NCBI GenBank assembly: GCA_040285825.1
Contig: JAUPSS010000007.1
Span: forward strand, 272,501-336,500
Reading direction: 5' to 3'
DNA length: 64,000 nt
DNA from: Eukaryota sp. TZLM1-RC
Taxonomy: Eukaryota; Metamonada: BaSk clade
Shown here: positions 22,901 to 33,323 of the stretch, piece by piece
How the letters are laid out: the number at the start of each line of letters is the position of its first letter
Numbering within the stretch: the stretch's first letter is position 1
Program-made: the position numbers and the translations under genes
Notes under the pieces: model-generated
Databases searched by the model: none
What the model saw: only the letters and a program-made list of their open reading frames with translations
What the model was told of the DNA's origin: nothing

Positions 22901-23344
22901 CTGGTTTTGCAACAACTTGTGGAGCATTATTTATGGGTTCTACCTTAGACTCTTTCCTTCTAATAAATTTTCTTTTACATTTTGTTTCAGAATTTGCCGC
23001 ATCATTTTTTCCAACATTGGGGCATGTTCGAGCATTATGTCCCTGTTGTCGACACTTTGAGCATCTGTAGGAGCGTGGCTTTGTTTTTAAACAAACTTTT
23101 TTTTCATCGTGATTGTCTAAAAATTCTTGATCAGAATTTTTTTTGTCCAAAAATGAAGAGAGAAGAGGTTGAGGAGGAGAGGTGGAAAGGACGTCTTGAG
23201 CATCTTGTTGACTATCGTTCTTTCTTTTGACTCCATTAGAATCAGAAACTGATTCAGGCATCAACAAGAAAGAATAGAAGCAATGATCTCGGTTCAGCCA
23301 GGTTTTAAGTTAAACGGTTATATGTAGAGGAAGAAAAAAAATTC
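19999..23344 (-). mobile_element. REL-type non-LTR retrotransposon family A, full-length copy 1
   Basis: 3346 bp on the minus strand, bounded by TAGAGGAAT at both ends. The protein starts at ATG 23261. Its parts are a CCHC knuckle (CSKCRQQGHNARTC), a second CxxC...CxxC module (CNTCG...CLKC), RT motif A (SLDFSNAFNSLSRRS), motif B (SSGVKQGDPLGP), motif C (AYMDDVVLIG), then a 'CICS...RHALNC' finger and a restriction-like endonuclease region ending with KHRKYDKEI. The last residues are FVEEILV. Main frames are 23261-21453 and 20864-20067; one-base differences from copy 2 in A-runs (near 21310 and 21470) and others near 20930 break the frame. The 5' end starts with a T-run and the 3' end is AATAAATATAAATTTTAG. 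Confidence 0.88.
21453..23261 (-). CDS. Family A retrotransposon protein, N-terminal and RT part (frameshifted thereafter)
   Basis: About 602 residues open from the ATG. Zinc modules occupy about residues 65-150; the RT fingers/palm extend from about 270 to 570 and keep all catalytic residues, including YMDD. The frame is lost just after 'RHLGSFLGNNDEITK'. In copy 2 at 40140-42515 the same protein continues through the thumb to the nuclease, showing that one polyprotein is normal. It performs target-primed reverse transcription in known REL elements. Here it is probably inactive unless the shift is an assembly error. Confidence 0.8.
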   Translation of the reverse strand: MPESVSDSNGVKRKNDSQQDAQDVLSTSPPQPLLSSFLDKKNSDQEFLDNHDEKKVCLKTKPRSYRCSKCRQQGHNARTCPNVGKNDAANSETKCKRKFIRRKESKVEPINNAPQVVAKPVSNRLKHKTCNTCGISFRKNAKGKTSDRCLKCRIVDNYHPPIRIPQEIHPTKCNEFAFVFQRFLDQLCKGKYAIIIIWEFFGSFCPPFEQNFVNISEDLTTIAPRNQSSEKLSKIFEDKCFDNKWSKALSALSPGVKAPNNENTIDKLKILHPYEDPIMDQNFYGTYWENYPLMPSEVFSVIKKRPRGKSAGLSGITIDHVNAAIISSEDCLGLLTKFFNQILSGQRKYPEELRSSRLTALVKNSKMDVRPIAVSESLHNIFSACCLSRFNEKAKKILLPFQYGINTTDGVSSAIFATDVLFRQNESNVCMSLDFSNAFNSLSRRSIHGALLQYMPELIPYFQSTYCTYSNLHFGNNILSSSSGVKQGDPLGPLLLCLAIHPILLQIQEMFPSLKMIAYMDDVVLIGDLNIVKKATVCFKELFTKIGLRLNLLKCVLLSNSPVSTIIDDIEIQAKLYSIDAIRHLGSFLGNNDEITKNCLKS

Positions 23345-23353
23345 TAGAGGAAT

Positions 23354-23771
23354 AAATTAATTGTTCAAAAACAAATTCTTCCAGTTCAATTTTGAGAAAT
23401 TGAAAAACAGCTAGATTTTGTTCAATAGTTTTTACCAAAAATTCAAAATAAGGAAAAGTATGAATTAATTGACAAAATATGAAATAATGAAGTTATGAAA
23501 TGTTTGGTTTGATATGTTAACTGTCCAATGGCAATGAATCTTTAAAATCAACAACCAGAATTCGTTGTTCAGAAACACATCCAAATTCTCTGTATTCAAG
23601 ATTGAAACTTTGACTGTACGTACAGTTAGTGAAGCTTTTGATTTTATGCATTTCAGAAGAAGTTTATAAAACATTGTTTTCTTTGCAGAAAATTCCTATT
23701 TTATTTGCAAAAACAGATTCTGTGTATTTTTTTAACTTAATTGCCAATTCAACTACTTTTCAACTAACAAA
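23354..23771. other. Spacer downstream of the RCC1/LRR gene
   Basis: No coding sequence recognised; AT-rich, between the retrotransposon 5' end and the stop of the minus-strand gene. Confidence 0.4.
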
Positions 23772-25979
23772 CTACATCATCTCTTCTACATATTCACGGA
23801 ATACATCAACCAAAAACATATCAGATGAATACTGAATCCACCATGGAAAACAAGATAATTCTACTAAATATTCATTCTTGATTAGTTTAACAGATTTAAT
23901 TAAACCTTGATCAATCAGTTGTCTCGGCATTAAAGGAGATGTCCAAAGACTATATTCACTTGGTTGAATCAATTGAATGAATTTCAACGAGGGAAAGTTT
24001 TCTTCAGTGATATTGGCAGGAACATCATGATGAATTATCAATTCCTGTAAGTTTGGTAATTGTATTTCAGTATTTACTGAAACTTCCAATAGTACTTCAA
24101 GTCTATTAATACCTTGAGGTAAGGGTATTTGCGAGTTTAGTAGTTTTTCGGAAATATCACTAGATGAAACCAAATGCTTTAATGATGATAGATAGCTTAA
24201 ATCTACAAAACCCAGTACATTATATCCAAGCACTAACTTCACTAGTGAAGGAGGTAATTGTTCTATATTGAATGCATAAAGAAGCTCTAAAATTCTGAGA
24301 TTTGATAAATGGACCATATTAATAGAAAATCTACGGAATCCTGACTCTCCACCAAGCTGAACAACCTCAACATTTGGGAAAAATGAAAATATTTGTGGAT
24401 CATAATCAACACCATCATAGTAAACACCAAGTTTTTTAATTCTAGTATTAATTACTTTGGGACCATTGTAAGCAGTAGATAATCGTAATTGTAAATCACA
24501 AATATTTTCTTTTAATTGTAAATTTTCAGGATTTTTTGAAAATTCAAAACCATTGATCACTTCTCTGGCAGATTTAGCCACTTTCTTGCTAATTGAACAT
24601 TTGGTATAGAATCTGGCTTTTGTATAAGCATGTTTTCCAAACAAGTTCTTCAAATATTGTAAATATTCAAAGTAAATTTGAGAAATCAATCCACTAAACA
24701 TTCTATCCAAAGGTTGTTTCGAATATTGAAAAATGCCAAGAATTTCTGAACCAAATACTTTGACAGGTTTTGGTCGATCAATCAAATCACCTGTACCTAA
24801 TTGACCTTTATCGTTCCTTCCCCAAGCCCAAACAGTGTTTTTGTTGTAGGCAAAGAGGAAGTCATTGCCTAAAGAAATACCTTCTATATTAGTGAAAGTT
24901 TCAACACAAATAGGGTGATAAAGAAATTCATATGACTCACTGATTGCATTCAATTGACCCCAAACAAAGACTTTACCATTATTATCAATGGCAGAATAAA
25001 CGCCTCGGTAGCCACAAATAGTAGCAATATTACTTAAACCAAACACTTTGGTGGGATTGGTATTGAAAACCTCATTCTGGTCAATTCCAATCTCAAACTT
25101 CCAAACATCACCTTCCGAATCAATGACGAATAGCTGGTTCTTATCAAATAAAATAGATTTTTCTGAAAACTTTTCCTTATTTAAACAAGGAAATTTGGTA
25201 AATAAAACCTTGAATGACCTTTTAATAGTCCAATAGAATAAGGCATTATTAACACCAATAGCAACGAACGAATCACCCTTAGCGCAAAGAAAATCAACAT
25301 TAATTACTTCCTCAATTACTTCAATTGATTTCCCATCACCCATTTTCAAAACTTGACCTTCATGAGTCAACGCGAAGAAGCATCTAAAACCACCGTAAAC
25401 TTCCTTAATGATATAAGGAATGTTTATTGGAGTAATTGGCAGTGAGTTTTCATTTGAATTATTGATTTGACGTTTAGAATTACCACCCCAACCATACAAC
25501 TTACCTTCAGAAGAGAGGGCAAGGGAAGAATAATTACCTGCTGAAATGGAAACAATATTGCTGATTGGTATTTTGATTGGTAATTTGATTGTTTCAGGTC
25601 CATAAAAGGAAACTTGATGTTCTTCATTACGCCCCCAACCATAGACCTCACCAGAACACGTAAGGAGAAGGGTGTGTGCAAAGCTGCTGGAAATACACCT
25701 AACCCCAAGTTTTTGATCGATCAAACGGTTGAGAGAACCTGGCAATTCATGATGCCGATCTAGGTTGGTGGTGGGTTGTGCTTGGGTAGTAGATGGATGT
25801 TCTGAAGGTTGTGGAAAAGGGAAGTGGGAACAGAATCCATCCTCGCCAAAAAGTGGACTTTGAGTTCCAGAATCGGAAGCAGCAGGTGAAGAGCATTGCC
25901 GACAGAGTTTCCGGGAAGGGAATGGCGTGGAATCATTAGAGGAGGGGTGTTCGAAAGGGTTGTCTTGGTGGTGCGACAT
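23772..25979 (-). CDS. RCC1-repeat protein with C-terminal leucine-rich region
   Basis: A 735-residue intact ORF; the first ATG is at 25979. After a Ser/Pro/Gln-rich N-terminus, residues about 70-430 contain RCC1-type propeller blades: GEVYGWGRNEEHQVSF, GKLYGWGGNSKRQIN, GKVFVWGQ, and NTVWAWGRNDKGQLGTGDL. A helical linker follows, then about 530-700 is leucine-rich (LSNLRILELLYAFNIEQLPP, LPNLQELIIHHD), resembling LRR or FNIP-type repeats. RCC1 propellers serve as Ran GEFs or, more often in protists, as general interaction scaffolds. The degenerate blades and added LRR argue for the latter. No nuclear signal stands out. It is an intact host gene lying between retrotransposon copies. Confidence 0.75.
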   Translation of the reverse strand: MSHHQDNPFEHPSSNDSTPFPSRKLCRQCSSPAASDSGTQSPLFGEDGFCSHFPFPQPSEHPSTTQAQPTTNLDRHHELPGSLNRLIDQKLGVRCISSSFAHTLLLTCSGEVYGWGRNEEHQVSFYGPETIKLPIKIPISNIVSISAGNYSSLALSSEGKLYGWGGNSKRQINNSNENSLPITPINIPYIIKEVYGGFRCFFALTHEGQVLKMGDGKSIEVIEEVINVDFLCAKGDSFVAIGVNNALFYWTIKRSFKVLFTKFPCLNKEKFSEKSILFDKNQLFVIDSEGDVWKFEIGIDQNEVFNTNPTKVFGLSNIATICGYRGVYSAIDNNGKVFVWGQLNAISESYEFLYHPICVETFTNIEGISLGNDFLFAYNKNTVWAWGRNDKGQLGTGDLIDRPKPVKVFGSEILGIFQYSKQPLDRMFSGLISQIYFEYLQYLKNLFGKHAYTKARFYTKCSISKKVAKSAREVINGFEFSKNPENLQLKENICDLQLRLSTAYNGPKVINTRIKKLGVYYDGVDYDPQIFSFFPNVEVVQLGGESGFRRFSINMVHLSNLRILELLYAFNIEQLPPSLVKLVLGYNVLGFVDLSYLSSLKHLVSSSDISEKLLNSQIPLPQGINRLEVLLEVSVNTEIQLPNLQELIIHHDVPANITEENFPSLKFIQLIQPSEYSLWTSPLMPRQLIDQGLIKSVKLIKNEYLVELSCFPWWIQYSSDMFLVDVFREYVEEMM

Positions 25980-26045
25980 CAGCTGATGTTGAGGAGTTGA
26001 AAACAACTATTGGAGAGAAGAATTGAACAGAAATTTGGAATTTCA

Positions 26046-26335
26046 ATAAAGCTCTACTTGTTGAACTTGTACACTTAACAGCAGAACTCATAACTAATGG
26101 GACGAGATTGATTCAGCCAAGATTTTCTTCTACAAAATCTTGGTCTGCTTGCTGTTTCGATCAAGGTTCTCTAATTCGATTGAGATTCCGGGACAACCTA
26201 TATATTGTGTCAAATTGAGATCGAGCAGGCCATAAAAAGATTCCAAATCTTTCATTTTTCTCTTTCGAACTTGTTTTTGGAAATTATTCAAAAAGTTACT
26301 GCTTCTACTGATAGTCTCTGCACAACAATTGCAAG
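26046..26335 (-). repeat. Degenerate 3' fragment of REL retrotransposon family A
   Basis: Matches the last about 280 bp of the family A copies, including the equivalents of 'CATAACTAATGGGACGA' and the coding end, with about 20% visible differences and no open frame. It is older than the two full-length copies. Confidence 0.7.
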
Positions 26336-26998
26336 TAGTTCACATTGCACATCCTGATTGAATTCGCAATTTATATGAATGAAGCAACCTTAAAAATCAT
26401 TTATGTTAAATTATTCCTAAATTCACGATCATCAACATATATATTATTCTCCTAAATACGCTAAAAATTAACTTATTTTGGCATATTGCTCCAAAGTCAC
26501 AATATGTAAGCAAAAAAATATTTCAAACATTGAATATTTCTTGATTTATTCAACAAAAATCACTGTTGAATAGTTTGAAATTTGTCAGTTTTGGTTATTG
26601 AAGCGGTTTAGTTGACATCTGGCTCAATGGTTCAACTGTGTATACAGTTAATAAGAAATTTATTCTTCAAAGTACTGATGAGAAGAACTTGCGGTTAACA
26701 CTCTTGCGGTTAACACTCAACTGAGTAGAACAGTGGCAACAAATAATAATGATTTGTTGCTTTGATAACAATGTTTTTTCCTCTTTGGCAGTTCAACGTA
26801 AAATACCACCAATGGTCCAAAAATTCAAAACATGTACAATTAACAAAATATTTCTCATTTGTTTCAATAATTAATATCGATAGCTATTTATTAAAAACTA
26901 TAAATTCTTGGTTCACGCACACACCCTGTCACACACACCAACAGACAAAGTAATTATTTTTTGATCCAGAAGATTGAACTTAAATAGACAAGATCAAT
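26336..26998. other. Spacer with a small tandem duplication
   Basis: GCGGTTAACACTC is repeated at about 26692 and 26708. Otherwise nothing recognised. Confidence 0.4.
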
Positions 26999-27992
26999 TC
27001 AATCTAAAATACGGAGCACAGCCCTTCCATTCAAAGTGAAAGACACCGTTTTTGATGAAGTCCAGCTTTGAGTTTTCTTTTGCTCTGTTCTCTGGTTGGT
27101 GACGGTCAATTCACCAGAGACAATATCAATGGCAATAATATCTCCTTCACTACATGGAATGTATCCCTCCTTCTCTAAATCAGCATATTCAATGGAACAT
27201 AAAGTGATGCTGGGTGGCTTTGTCGTGCTAGTTGGAGCTGTTGTGGTTGTGGATTTTTGAGCTATACCAAACGGAGGTGTAGAATAACCAAAACTTGATG
27301 ATTGTCCAAAAGCAGAAGGTTGTTGATAAGTAGGTTGCGAATTCTTGATAAACGCCATTGTCATCTTTCCGCGAACCATGTCAAAAACAAACTTGGCTCG
27401 CGAGAGGTTTTCACTTTGTCCAGAATCATTGATAAGTCCATTCTTATTGTCATTAGACATGCTGACAAAAACCTTACCATTACCCATGACGCAATTGTTC
27501 GAACTATTGTTTGAGCTACCAAAGCAGATGTTGGGTTGGATAGAAGAAGAAGTGGATGGATATTGCAATTGATCACTCAAATCAAGCAAAAAAGTTAGTA
27601 AATTTTCGGCAAGAGGCTGAGATGACCCCTGTCCACGAACACAAACTAGCAGATCATGATCATCATTGTCAAAAACCGTTTGAAAGAAGGTTCTTCGCAA
27701 ATCTTTGGATTTCAACAACATTTCTCGTATCATATCTCGGCAAAGATTCATAACAATATTAACATCGAAATAGTGGGCCCATTTGTAAACCATGAGTACG
27801 TTATCTTCGTTGACATCAGCTGCCCTGCAGTACAGAAGTTTGAGAAATGTGACAAGACTATCGGCTGAATGCGGATGTTCTGATGAAATCGACTTCACGG
27901 TTTTCGGACTCCTTCATTCCGTGTTTGAACCAGCTACGAAAGACATCTGACCAAAGAACAAGAACTCGTTCGTGAACTGGTATTCTCTTATC
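26999..27992 (-). pseudogene. BTB/POZ family protein, main part of an interrupted gene (member 3)
   Basis: From the gypsy-like insertion at about 27993, the minus strand codes for the BTB domain from 'RIPVHERVLV' onward, but one extra base near 27885 shifts the frame between 'REVD' and 'SEHPHSADSLVTFL'. The remaining 299-residue frame (27898-26999) has 'DNVLMVYKWAHYF' and the family C-terminal domain. Its linker contains FG-type sequence (QPSAFGQSSSFGYSTPPFG), reminiscent of FG nucleoporins but short. The first residues of the gene lie beyond the inserted element at 33327-33372. The gene is disrupted by insertion as well as by the shift. Confidence 0.8.
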
Positions 27993-27999
27993 TTGTTGG
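27993..27999. repeat. Direct repeat TTGTTGG, left flank of the gypsy-like element
   Basis: The same heptamer lies at 33327-33333, where BTB homology resumes. It could be a target-site duplication or microhomology. About 50 bp of the expected BTB sequence between the two points are missing. Confidence 0.5.
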
Positions 28000-28157
28000 T
28001 GCCCTAAGGCTTTTATAATATGAATAGAAAATAAATTATCTTTATCTCAACCACTTTTGCAACCTAAGGCAACAATAATTATTGGCCGTATTAGGTTATA
28101 GGTATACCGTTTACACAACTCACAGCTATCAAACAGAGGATATCTTCAGCAGATATC

Positions 28158-30188
28158 ATGTCAGTCTCTCCTCGCCAGGACACTGACTCCAGCCAAATTT
28201 TTTACATTAGACAGATGCAACAGTACGACAGAGATGCTTTGAGCATACATACAACATCAGTAGGGACTGAAGAGTCAAATAAAGAAGAGGACTCGGGCTC
28301 GAGACCACCCTCCGCCCCTCCTCATGAGAAAGATATGGAACCAGGCACGAAACCACCTCCCGTCTCTTCCAAATCAAAAACAATGGAACCAGGCACGGAA
28401 CCACCTCCCGCCTCTTCCATGTCCAACAAACCAGATAAGGTTTCAGGAACGGGACCACCCCCCTCCTCACCTAAAGAAAATGTTGAGTTAAGCTCGGATA
28501 CTTCGTCTGCCCTAAAGGACTACGAAGAACTCCAGTCCGTTTTAGAAGAAATGGACGACGATGAAAAAGAGCTTCGCCAACAGATAATGAAGGACGCGGA
28601 AGCTCACCTCGAACCAACAGATTACTGTCTGTTCGAGCAGCTCCCTCCCCTTTGGAAACAAATATCAAAATCTGGTAGAAATGTGGGATTCCAGACTCTG
28701 GGCCATAAAGGGGACCCTAATAGAGTCTACGAATTCCCTCAAAATGAGAGAAGAGAACTCATTAACGCGTTGGACACTTTGAGTAGAGAGACCTATGGAC
28801 GCGGGGCAGAACGCCGTCCTAGGATAGCCGGTATGGATAGAGAAATCCATGTGATTCTGGCAAAACCTATCAAAGTTAGGCCTGATTGGAAAGCCATTCA
28901 TTTAGATCAGTTCGGGAGAAGGATCAGGTTCTTAGCCATCGAACGAAGGAGCAGAACCGATACCGACGACATCCTGGAAACCAAATTACCGGCATGGATG
29001 GATTCGTACTTTGATACGATCATCCATAACTACTCAGAGGTAGAGGATGGGGCTCCTACTTGTTTCAGAGAATACATGGAACAAGCAGACAGCACAAATC
29101 TAAGTAAGTTGGATCCCGTCAGTGACTTCTTTGACGCGGACGCCCTAAATAATATACTTACGGAACGTTCAAGCGTATCCACATTTAGGAGCCGCCCAAA
29201 TAACTTCATTCAGCAATTCGGGGAATCAACGACAAGGAAGAAGAAGTTCAGGTTCTTGGTCACGGGTGATCAATCAACAGAGCTCCACCAGAGACCTAAA
29301 CTTCCTATAATTGCCCCCGTTATATCTGAAAAAGAGCAACCGGTACAAGTCTGTTCCATTGACGTACTCCCTGATCACATCCCAACAGTAGATGTGACAG
29401 AACGAGCAAATAGACCTACCAGAGTGGTTCAGGGACCATCAAGTCCCTCCCAACCTATGCTCACTAGTGCATCAGAAGACGAAGTCGAGTTGAGAGGACC
29501 TAGTTTAGATGAAACACCTCCTCCTCAACCCCCTCGTAGAAGAGTTACTTCTGAGGAGCCTCTCCATTTGGAAAACCTCCAAGCTTCTAGAAACATTTTG
29601 GATATGAGTATAGCAAGTAGTCTTCAGAGACATGTGGACTCTCAGCCTAGGTCAGCTGAACATAAAGCCCCTCACTTATCTGAAAAGGACCCTCTCAACA
29701 AGATGTCACTCGTCTCCTTCCTCCTCAAATTCCAAACATGGGACAAATACGGGCGCAAGATAGCCAATCGAAGCTTTCAAGCCCCTGGTCAATCTGATTG
29801 GTCTCGTGCTATGTTGATAGCAACCCAAATATTTGGCGAAGGAAAGATCCAGATTACCCCTGAGTTGTTATCATCACTCCCATCTCACATCAGAGAAGAA
29901 ATAGACAGGGACATGAAACAGCCACTGTTAAGGATCGACCCAGAACTGACGAAACGTTTGGGACCTCCTATCCATCATTATGACTTATTTAGAAGTATGA
30001 TGATTAGTACTTGTCCATCCGGCTCATCAAGCATGGTCGACCCCCATCTCATCTCTAGATGGCAAGGCCAAGGACTTCTAAGACCGGACTTCTCAGACGC
30101 TGACCTAATGGTTTTTCTGCCACGCAGGACACAATTTACCTCATATCACGAGGCTTGCTCTGCCCTAGCAAATCCATGTATAAATTGA
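28158..30188 (+). CDS. Gag-like protein of the gypsy-like element
   Basis: A 676-residue frame ending in TGA. The N-terminus is acidic and proline-rich with an imperfect repeat (three units around 'EPGTKPPPVSSKS' and 'EPGTEPPPASSMS'). The C-terminal half has a helical region (SFLLKFQTWDKYGRKI, LLSSLPSHIREEIDRDM) that may be the capsid part. The same frame remains open after the TGA for 76 codons and, after TAA 30417, continues into the zinc finger and pol. So the TGA is either a mutation or a read-through site; I cannot tell which. I recognise no close Gag family. Confidence 0.6.
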   Translation: MSVSPRQDTDSSQIFYIRQMQQYDRDALSIHTTSVGTEESNKEEDSGSRPPSAPPHEKDMEPGTKPPPVSSKSKTMEPGTEPPPASSMSNKPDKVSGTGPPPSSPKENVELSSDTSSALKDYEELQSVLEEMDDDEKELRQQIMKDAEAHLEPTDYCLFEQLPPLWKQISKSGRNVGFQTLGHKGDPNRVYEFPQNERRELINALDTLSRETYGRGAERRPRIAGMDREIHVILAKPIKVRPDWKAIHLDQFGRRIRFLAIERRSRTDTDDILETKLPAWMDSYFDTIIHNYSEVEDGAPTCFREYMEQADSTNLSKLDPVSDFFDADALNNILTERSSVSTFRSRPNNFIQQFGESTTRKKKFRFLVTGDQSTELHQRPKLPIIAPVISEKEQPVQVCSIDVLPDHIPTVDVTERANRPTRVVQGPSSPSQPMLTSASEDEVELRGPSLDETPPPQPPRRRVTSEEPLHLENLQASRNILDMSIASSLQRHVDSQPRSAEHKAPHLSEKDPLNKMSLVSFLLKFQTWDKYGRKIANRSFQAPGQSDWSRAMLIATQIFGEGKIQITPELLSSLPSHIREEIDRDMKQPLLRIDPELTKRLGPPIHHYDLFRSMMISTCPSGSSSMVDPHLISRWQGQGLLRPDFSDADLMVFLPRRTQFTSYHEACSALANPCIN

Positions 30189-30449
30189 AGAAACATCCAC
30201 AACAAAGTAGATGCGGACAACGAATTTGGTAGGTTCGTCGAAGATTTTGGAGACGTCCTGAGGATGACCACTTATATGGTTGATCACTCCATATCTGCAT
30301 CAATTAGGGGAAGCAGCGGTTTAATAACCCTCTCACCCGCCCTTATTGCAGAATATTTTCTCTTGGGTATAGTTAATTTTGCCATTACCAAGGAGCTGGC
30401 AAGCCATTGGACAAGATAAGATCTATGGGACCCTTCAACAGGTACAACT

Positions 30450-32405
30450 TTGTTAGACCTGATTTCGACCACCAGGAGACACTTTTCAGCTTGGTGCCAA
30501 ACAACAGGAAATAGGCACACCATGGAACTTTTGAGAAAACAAGCTGAAAGAGAAGAAGACATCCCATTAGGCCTTTCGACCATGAGAACGTTCTCTAGAG
30601 GAGCAACCCCATCTGGTCCATGTGCTAAACGTCGCTCGGGAGGCGGATCCAAAGGAACTCCCCAAAACAAATATGTCCCAGAAAGACATGAACGAGAGGG
30701 ATCTAAGTTCTGTACATTCTGTAACGTCACCGAAGGACATAATCCTATCGGTCACACGGTTTTCGAATGCAAAGACCCCCGTTGTACCAGGAGCAAGGTA
30801 CCAAAAGAATTGAGGTTTAAGATCGGCGAGGCTGATCAGCCTGCGAGAAGTGGAAGTGTAGTTAGAGGCCGAGGTGGCCACGTTAGAGGACATAAAGGTA
30901 GAGGTCAATATAGACCTATTTATTACATAAATACACAAGAGGATACATCATCAACATCATCCCCTTCTGAGAACGTGTCAGCTAGTTCGAGCATGACCTC
31001 TCACAGACGTATTGACCGTTTCAGCAACAGGGTCAGAAATACAGGAAACTTTCCCAATCGGAAACAAATCAACGCAATCAATCATAATCAATCAATTGCC
31101 GATTTCGGAAACCCAGTTAACAACTCCCCAACAGCTCAACAATTCTTACTAAATCCTCTACAATTCCACAAACCCAGCTCTAATATCAATAGTATTTTTG
31201 GTATAAATTCTACGGTTAGTGAGAACCACATCAGATCCCAGCGTTCTCCATTTCTAAGATTGGAGATTTTAATAAATAATATAAAAATGATTGCAACTAT
31301 TGATTCGGCAGCGTTTTGTTCGGTTATAACAGAAGATTTGGCTAACAAATGCAACATGTCAATTAATAGAGATGATACAATTGAGTTCTTACCAGCCAAT
31401 AACGTATCAAGTAAATCGCTAGGGAGTGCAACTGGTGTTCTGTCGTTCAACGTAGGAAGCATTGCGCACCAGGTACATTATAGACATACTCTTCCCATAA
31501 TCCCGGGTTCGAACAAATTATTAATAGGGATAGACATGTTAAAAACACTTGGGCTTCAGACGGATGATGGTCTTTTCATTAGATTAGACAAAGAACACCG
31601 CACTTTGTTAAATGCAGAATCTGAATTCGACTCAAGAATCGCTCAACATTCGATTGGGACCTTAGATAACCAATCATCGAGTCCTTCCGATTTTGAGGAG
31701 CAGTTAACTAGATCTGGTTGTGAGATAAAATTAGATGATGATGATAATAAATTAAAATTAACGAGTCTACTAAGAATTTTCAGCGATGTTTTTAGTGAAA
31801 CTCCAAACAGAAAAGGAATCGATTGTAAACCTCTAACAATCCCCTTTAGAGACGAGAATGCTATAGTACATAAACCTGCTAGACGATTAAATCCCAGCAA
31901 AATGGAAATAGCAAACAAAATATTTGATGAACTGATTGAAATGGGCTATGCAGTTGAATATAATTATAAATTCAGCTCTCCTATTGTCTTAGTTATATAT
32001 CCTGACGGCAAGAAACCCAGGTTAACGGGAGACTTTAGCGGTAAAGATGGAGTCAATGCCCACACGATTTCAGTAGAGCCTAATCTACCTAGGATTAGTG
32101 ATATTTTAGAATTTTTAAGTAGAGCAGATTACATAGCCACGCTTGATTTACCAAAAGCTTTCTGGCAAATGAATGTAGCAGAGAAGGACATTGAGAAAAC
32201 ATCAATCTCAATCCCTGGAAGGTCAATTATGTTTAAAAGAGCTTGCTTCGGATTAAAAAACATCCCAGCAGTATTTCAAAATATAATGATGGAAATATTC
32301 CAAATTGATGGCGTTTTCATATATATTGATGATATTATAATAGTTGGAACGACTTTCGATGAATTCTATAAGATTACAAAGAGTCCTCCAATGTGCCAGA
32401 AATAG
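30450..32405 (+). CDS. Nucleocapsid finger, aspartic protease and reverse transcriptase of the gypsy-like element
   Basis: A frame of 651 residues in phase with the gag frame. A C-x2-C-x5-H-type finger (FCTFCNVTEGHNPIGHTVFEC) lies near 30708-30770. The protease region near 31288 has 'ATIDSAAFCSVI', where DSA resembles the active-site DS/TG-A motif. RT spans about 31850-32370 with 'IATLDLPKAFWQMNV', 'CFGLKNIPAVFQNIM' and the catalytic YIDD near 32320. These are Ty3/gypsy-type motifs. The frame is lost soon after YIDD and the thumb continues one frame over. Confidence 0.75.
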   Translation: MLDLISTTRRHFSAWCQTTGNRHTMELLRKQAEREEDIPLGLSTMRTFSRGATPSGPCAKRRSGGGSKGTPQNKYVPERHEREGSKFCTFCNVTEGHNPIGHTVFECKDPRCTRSKVPKELRFKIGEADQPARSGSVVRGRGGHVRGHKGRGQYRPIYYINTQEDTSSTSSPSENVSASSSMTSHRRIDRFSNRVRNTGNFPNRKQINAINHNQSIADFGNPVNNSPTAQQFLLNPLQFHKPSSNINSIFGINSTVSENHIRSQRSPFLRLEILINNIKMIATIDSAAFCSVITEDLANKCNMSINRDDTIEFLPANNVSSKSLGSATGVLSFNVGSIAHQVHYRHTLPIIPGSNKLLIGIDMLKTLGLQTDDGLFIRLDKEHRTLLNAESEFDSRIAQHSIGTLDNQSSSPSDFEEQLTRSGCEIKLDDDDNKLKLTSLLRIFSDVFSETPNRKGIDCKPLTIPFRDENAIVHKPARRLNPSKMEIANKIFDELIEMGYAVEYNYKFSSPIVLVIYPDGKKPRLTGDFSGKDGVNAHTISVEPNLPRISDILEFLSRADYIATLDLPKAFWQMNVAEKDIEKTSISIPGRSIMFKRACFGLKNIPAVFQNIMMEIFQIDGVFIYIDDIIIVGTTFDEFYKITKSPPMCQK

Positions 32406-33323
32406 ACGTGTAAATATAGGTTTACGTAAATGTAAATTCGTAACATCCAAACACCCTATTGATATTTCAGGAAGCACCTTCCAGGATAAAACCAGATTTA
32501 TTAGTAAGAAAAAAATCGAAGCCTTGATGAGAATCCCTAGACCAAAATCAGTGAAAGAAGTTCGCTCATTGGTAGGATCCATCAATTATATAAGAGATTG
32601 GCTTCCAGGTATATCCGAATAAATAGCTCCAATTAATGAGTTAATTAAAGGAAAACCTAGAGTAATAAAATGGACCAACGAGCATGACGATTATCTTAAA
32701 CCAATAAAAGATTTAATAATTAATCACATGCCCCTTGAATTACCAGCTCCGGGCAAGCGCGTACTAATAAGTACCGACGCATCAGATGTAGCAGTTGGAG
32801 GCGTTGTTTGGCAAGAAATTGAACCATACTCCCCTGCAGGAACCCCGCTGAATAAAAGAAAAGTGAAACCTTTGTCGTTCTATAGTAGATTACTTACAGA
32901 AACACAAAGAAAATGGTCCACTTTACAGAAAGAATTATATGCAATTCTTCTGATTTTAACTGAAAGTTGTTTAGAAAGCTACCTTTTGACTAGACATCTA
33001 ACAATTTTCACCGATCACAAAAATATTGCATTCCTGGCCACGGCCCAGAGAAAAATAGAATTGTAAAGAGATGGCTGCCGATACTATCTGAATTCGACTT
33101 TGATATAGTCCATGAACCAGGTGAAGATAACCACTGGGCAGATATGCTATCGAGGAATATTGATTTAGATCAAAATGAGGAAACTCCTTCTATATGTAGT
33201 ATAAATATACCAGATACTTTACTTTCGAATTACGAGATACCTCCTATAGACGATGATTCTGATTCGGACTTCGAAGACATCCAATCAATTTCATCCCTAA
33301 GTAGACACCAGGACTTTTTGTAA
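32344..33323 (+). pseudogene. RT thumb and RNase H part of the gypsy-like element, broken
   Basis: The frame 32344-32622 carries the RT C-terminal part ('RVNIGLRKCKF', 'VKEVRSLVGSINYIRDWLP'), ends at TAA, and the same frame continues to 33066 with RNase H motifs ('ISTDASDVAVGG', 'KELYAILL', 'FTDHKNIAFL'). A shift near 33050 moves the RNase H end ('VHEPGEDNHWADMLSRN') to another frame, ending at TAA 33321-33323 just where BTB DNA begins. After the RNase H end only about 55 acidic residues remain, with no HHCC finger or DDE core. Confidence 0.75.

Noticed and set aside
28000-28157. A 5' LTR of the gypsy-like element
   Set aside because: No stretch of this leader is found near 33.2-33.4 kb; only the 7-bp TTGTTGG and a short CCTAAG-like match occur.
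28207-28901. Minus-strand frames opposite the Gag-like ORF
   Set aside because: They mirror the proline-rich repeats and better coding sequence on the plus strand; treated as shadows.
30186-30419. TGA/TAA as sense codons (alternative genetic code)
   Set aside because: IWS1 ends in TGA and several host genes end in TAA or TAG at the expected place, and Trp is coded by TGG, so the standard code fits.
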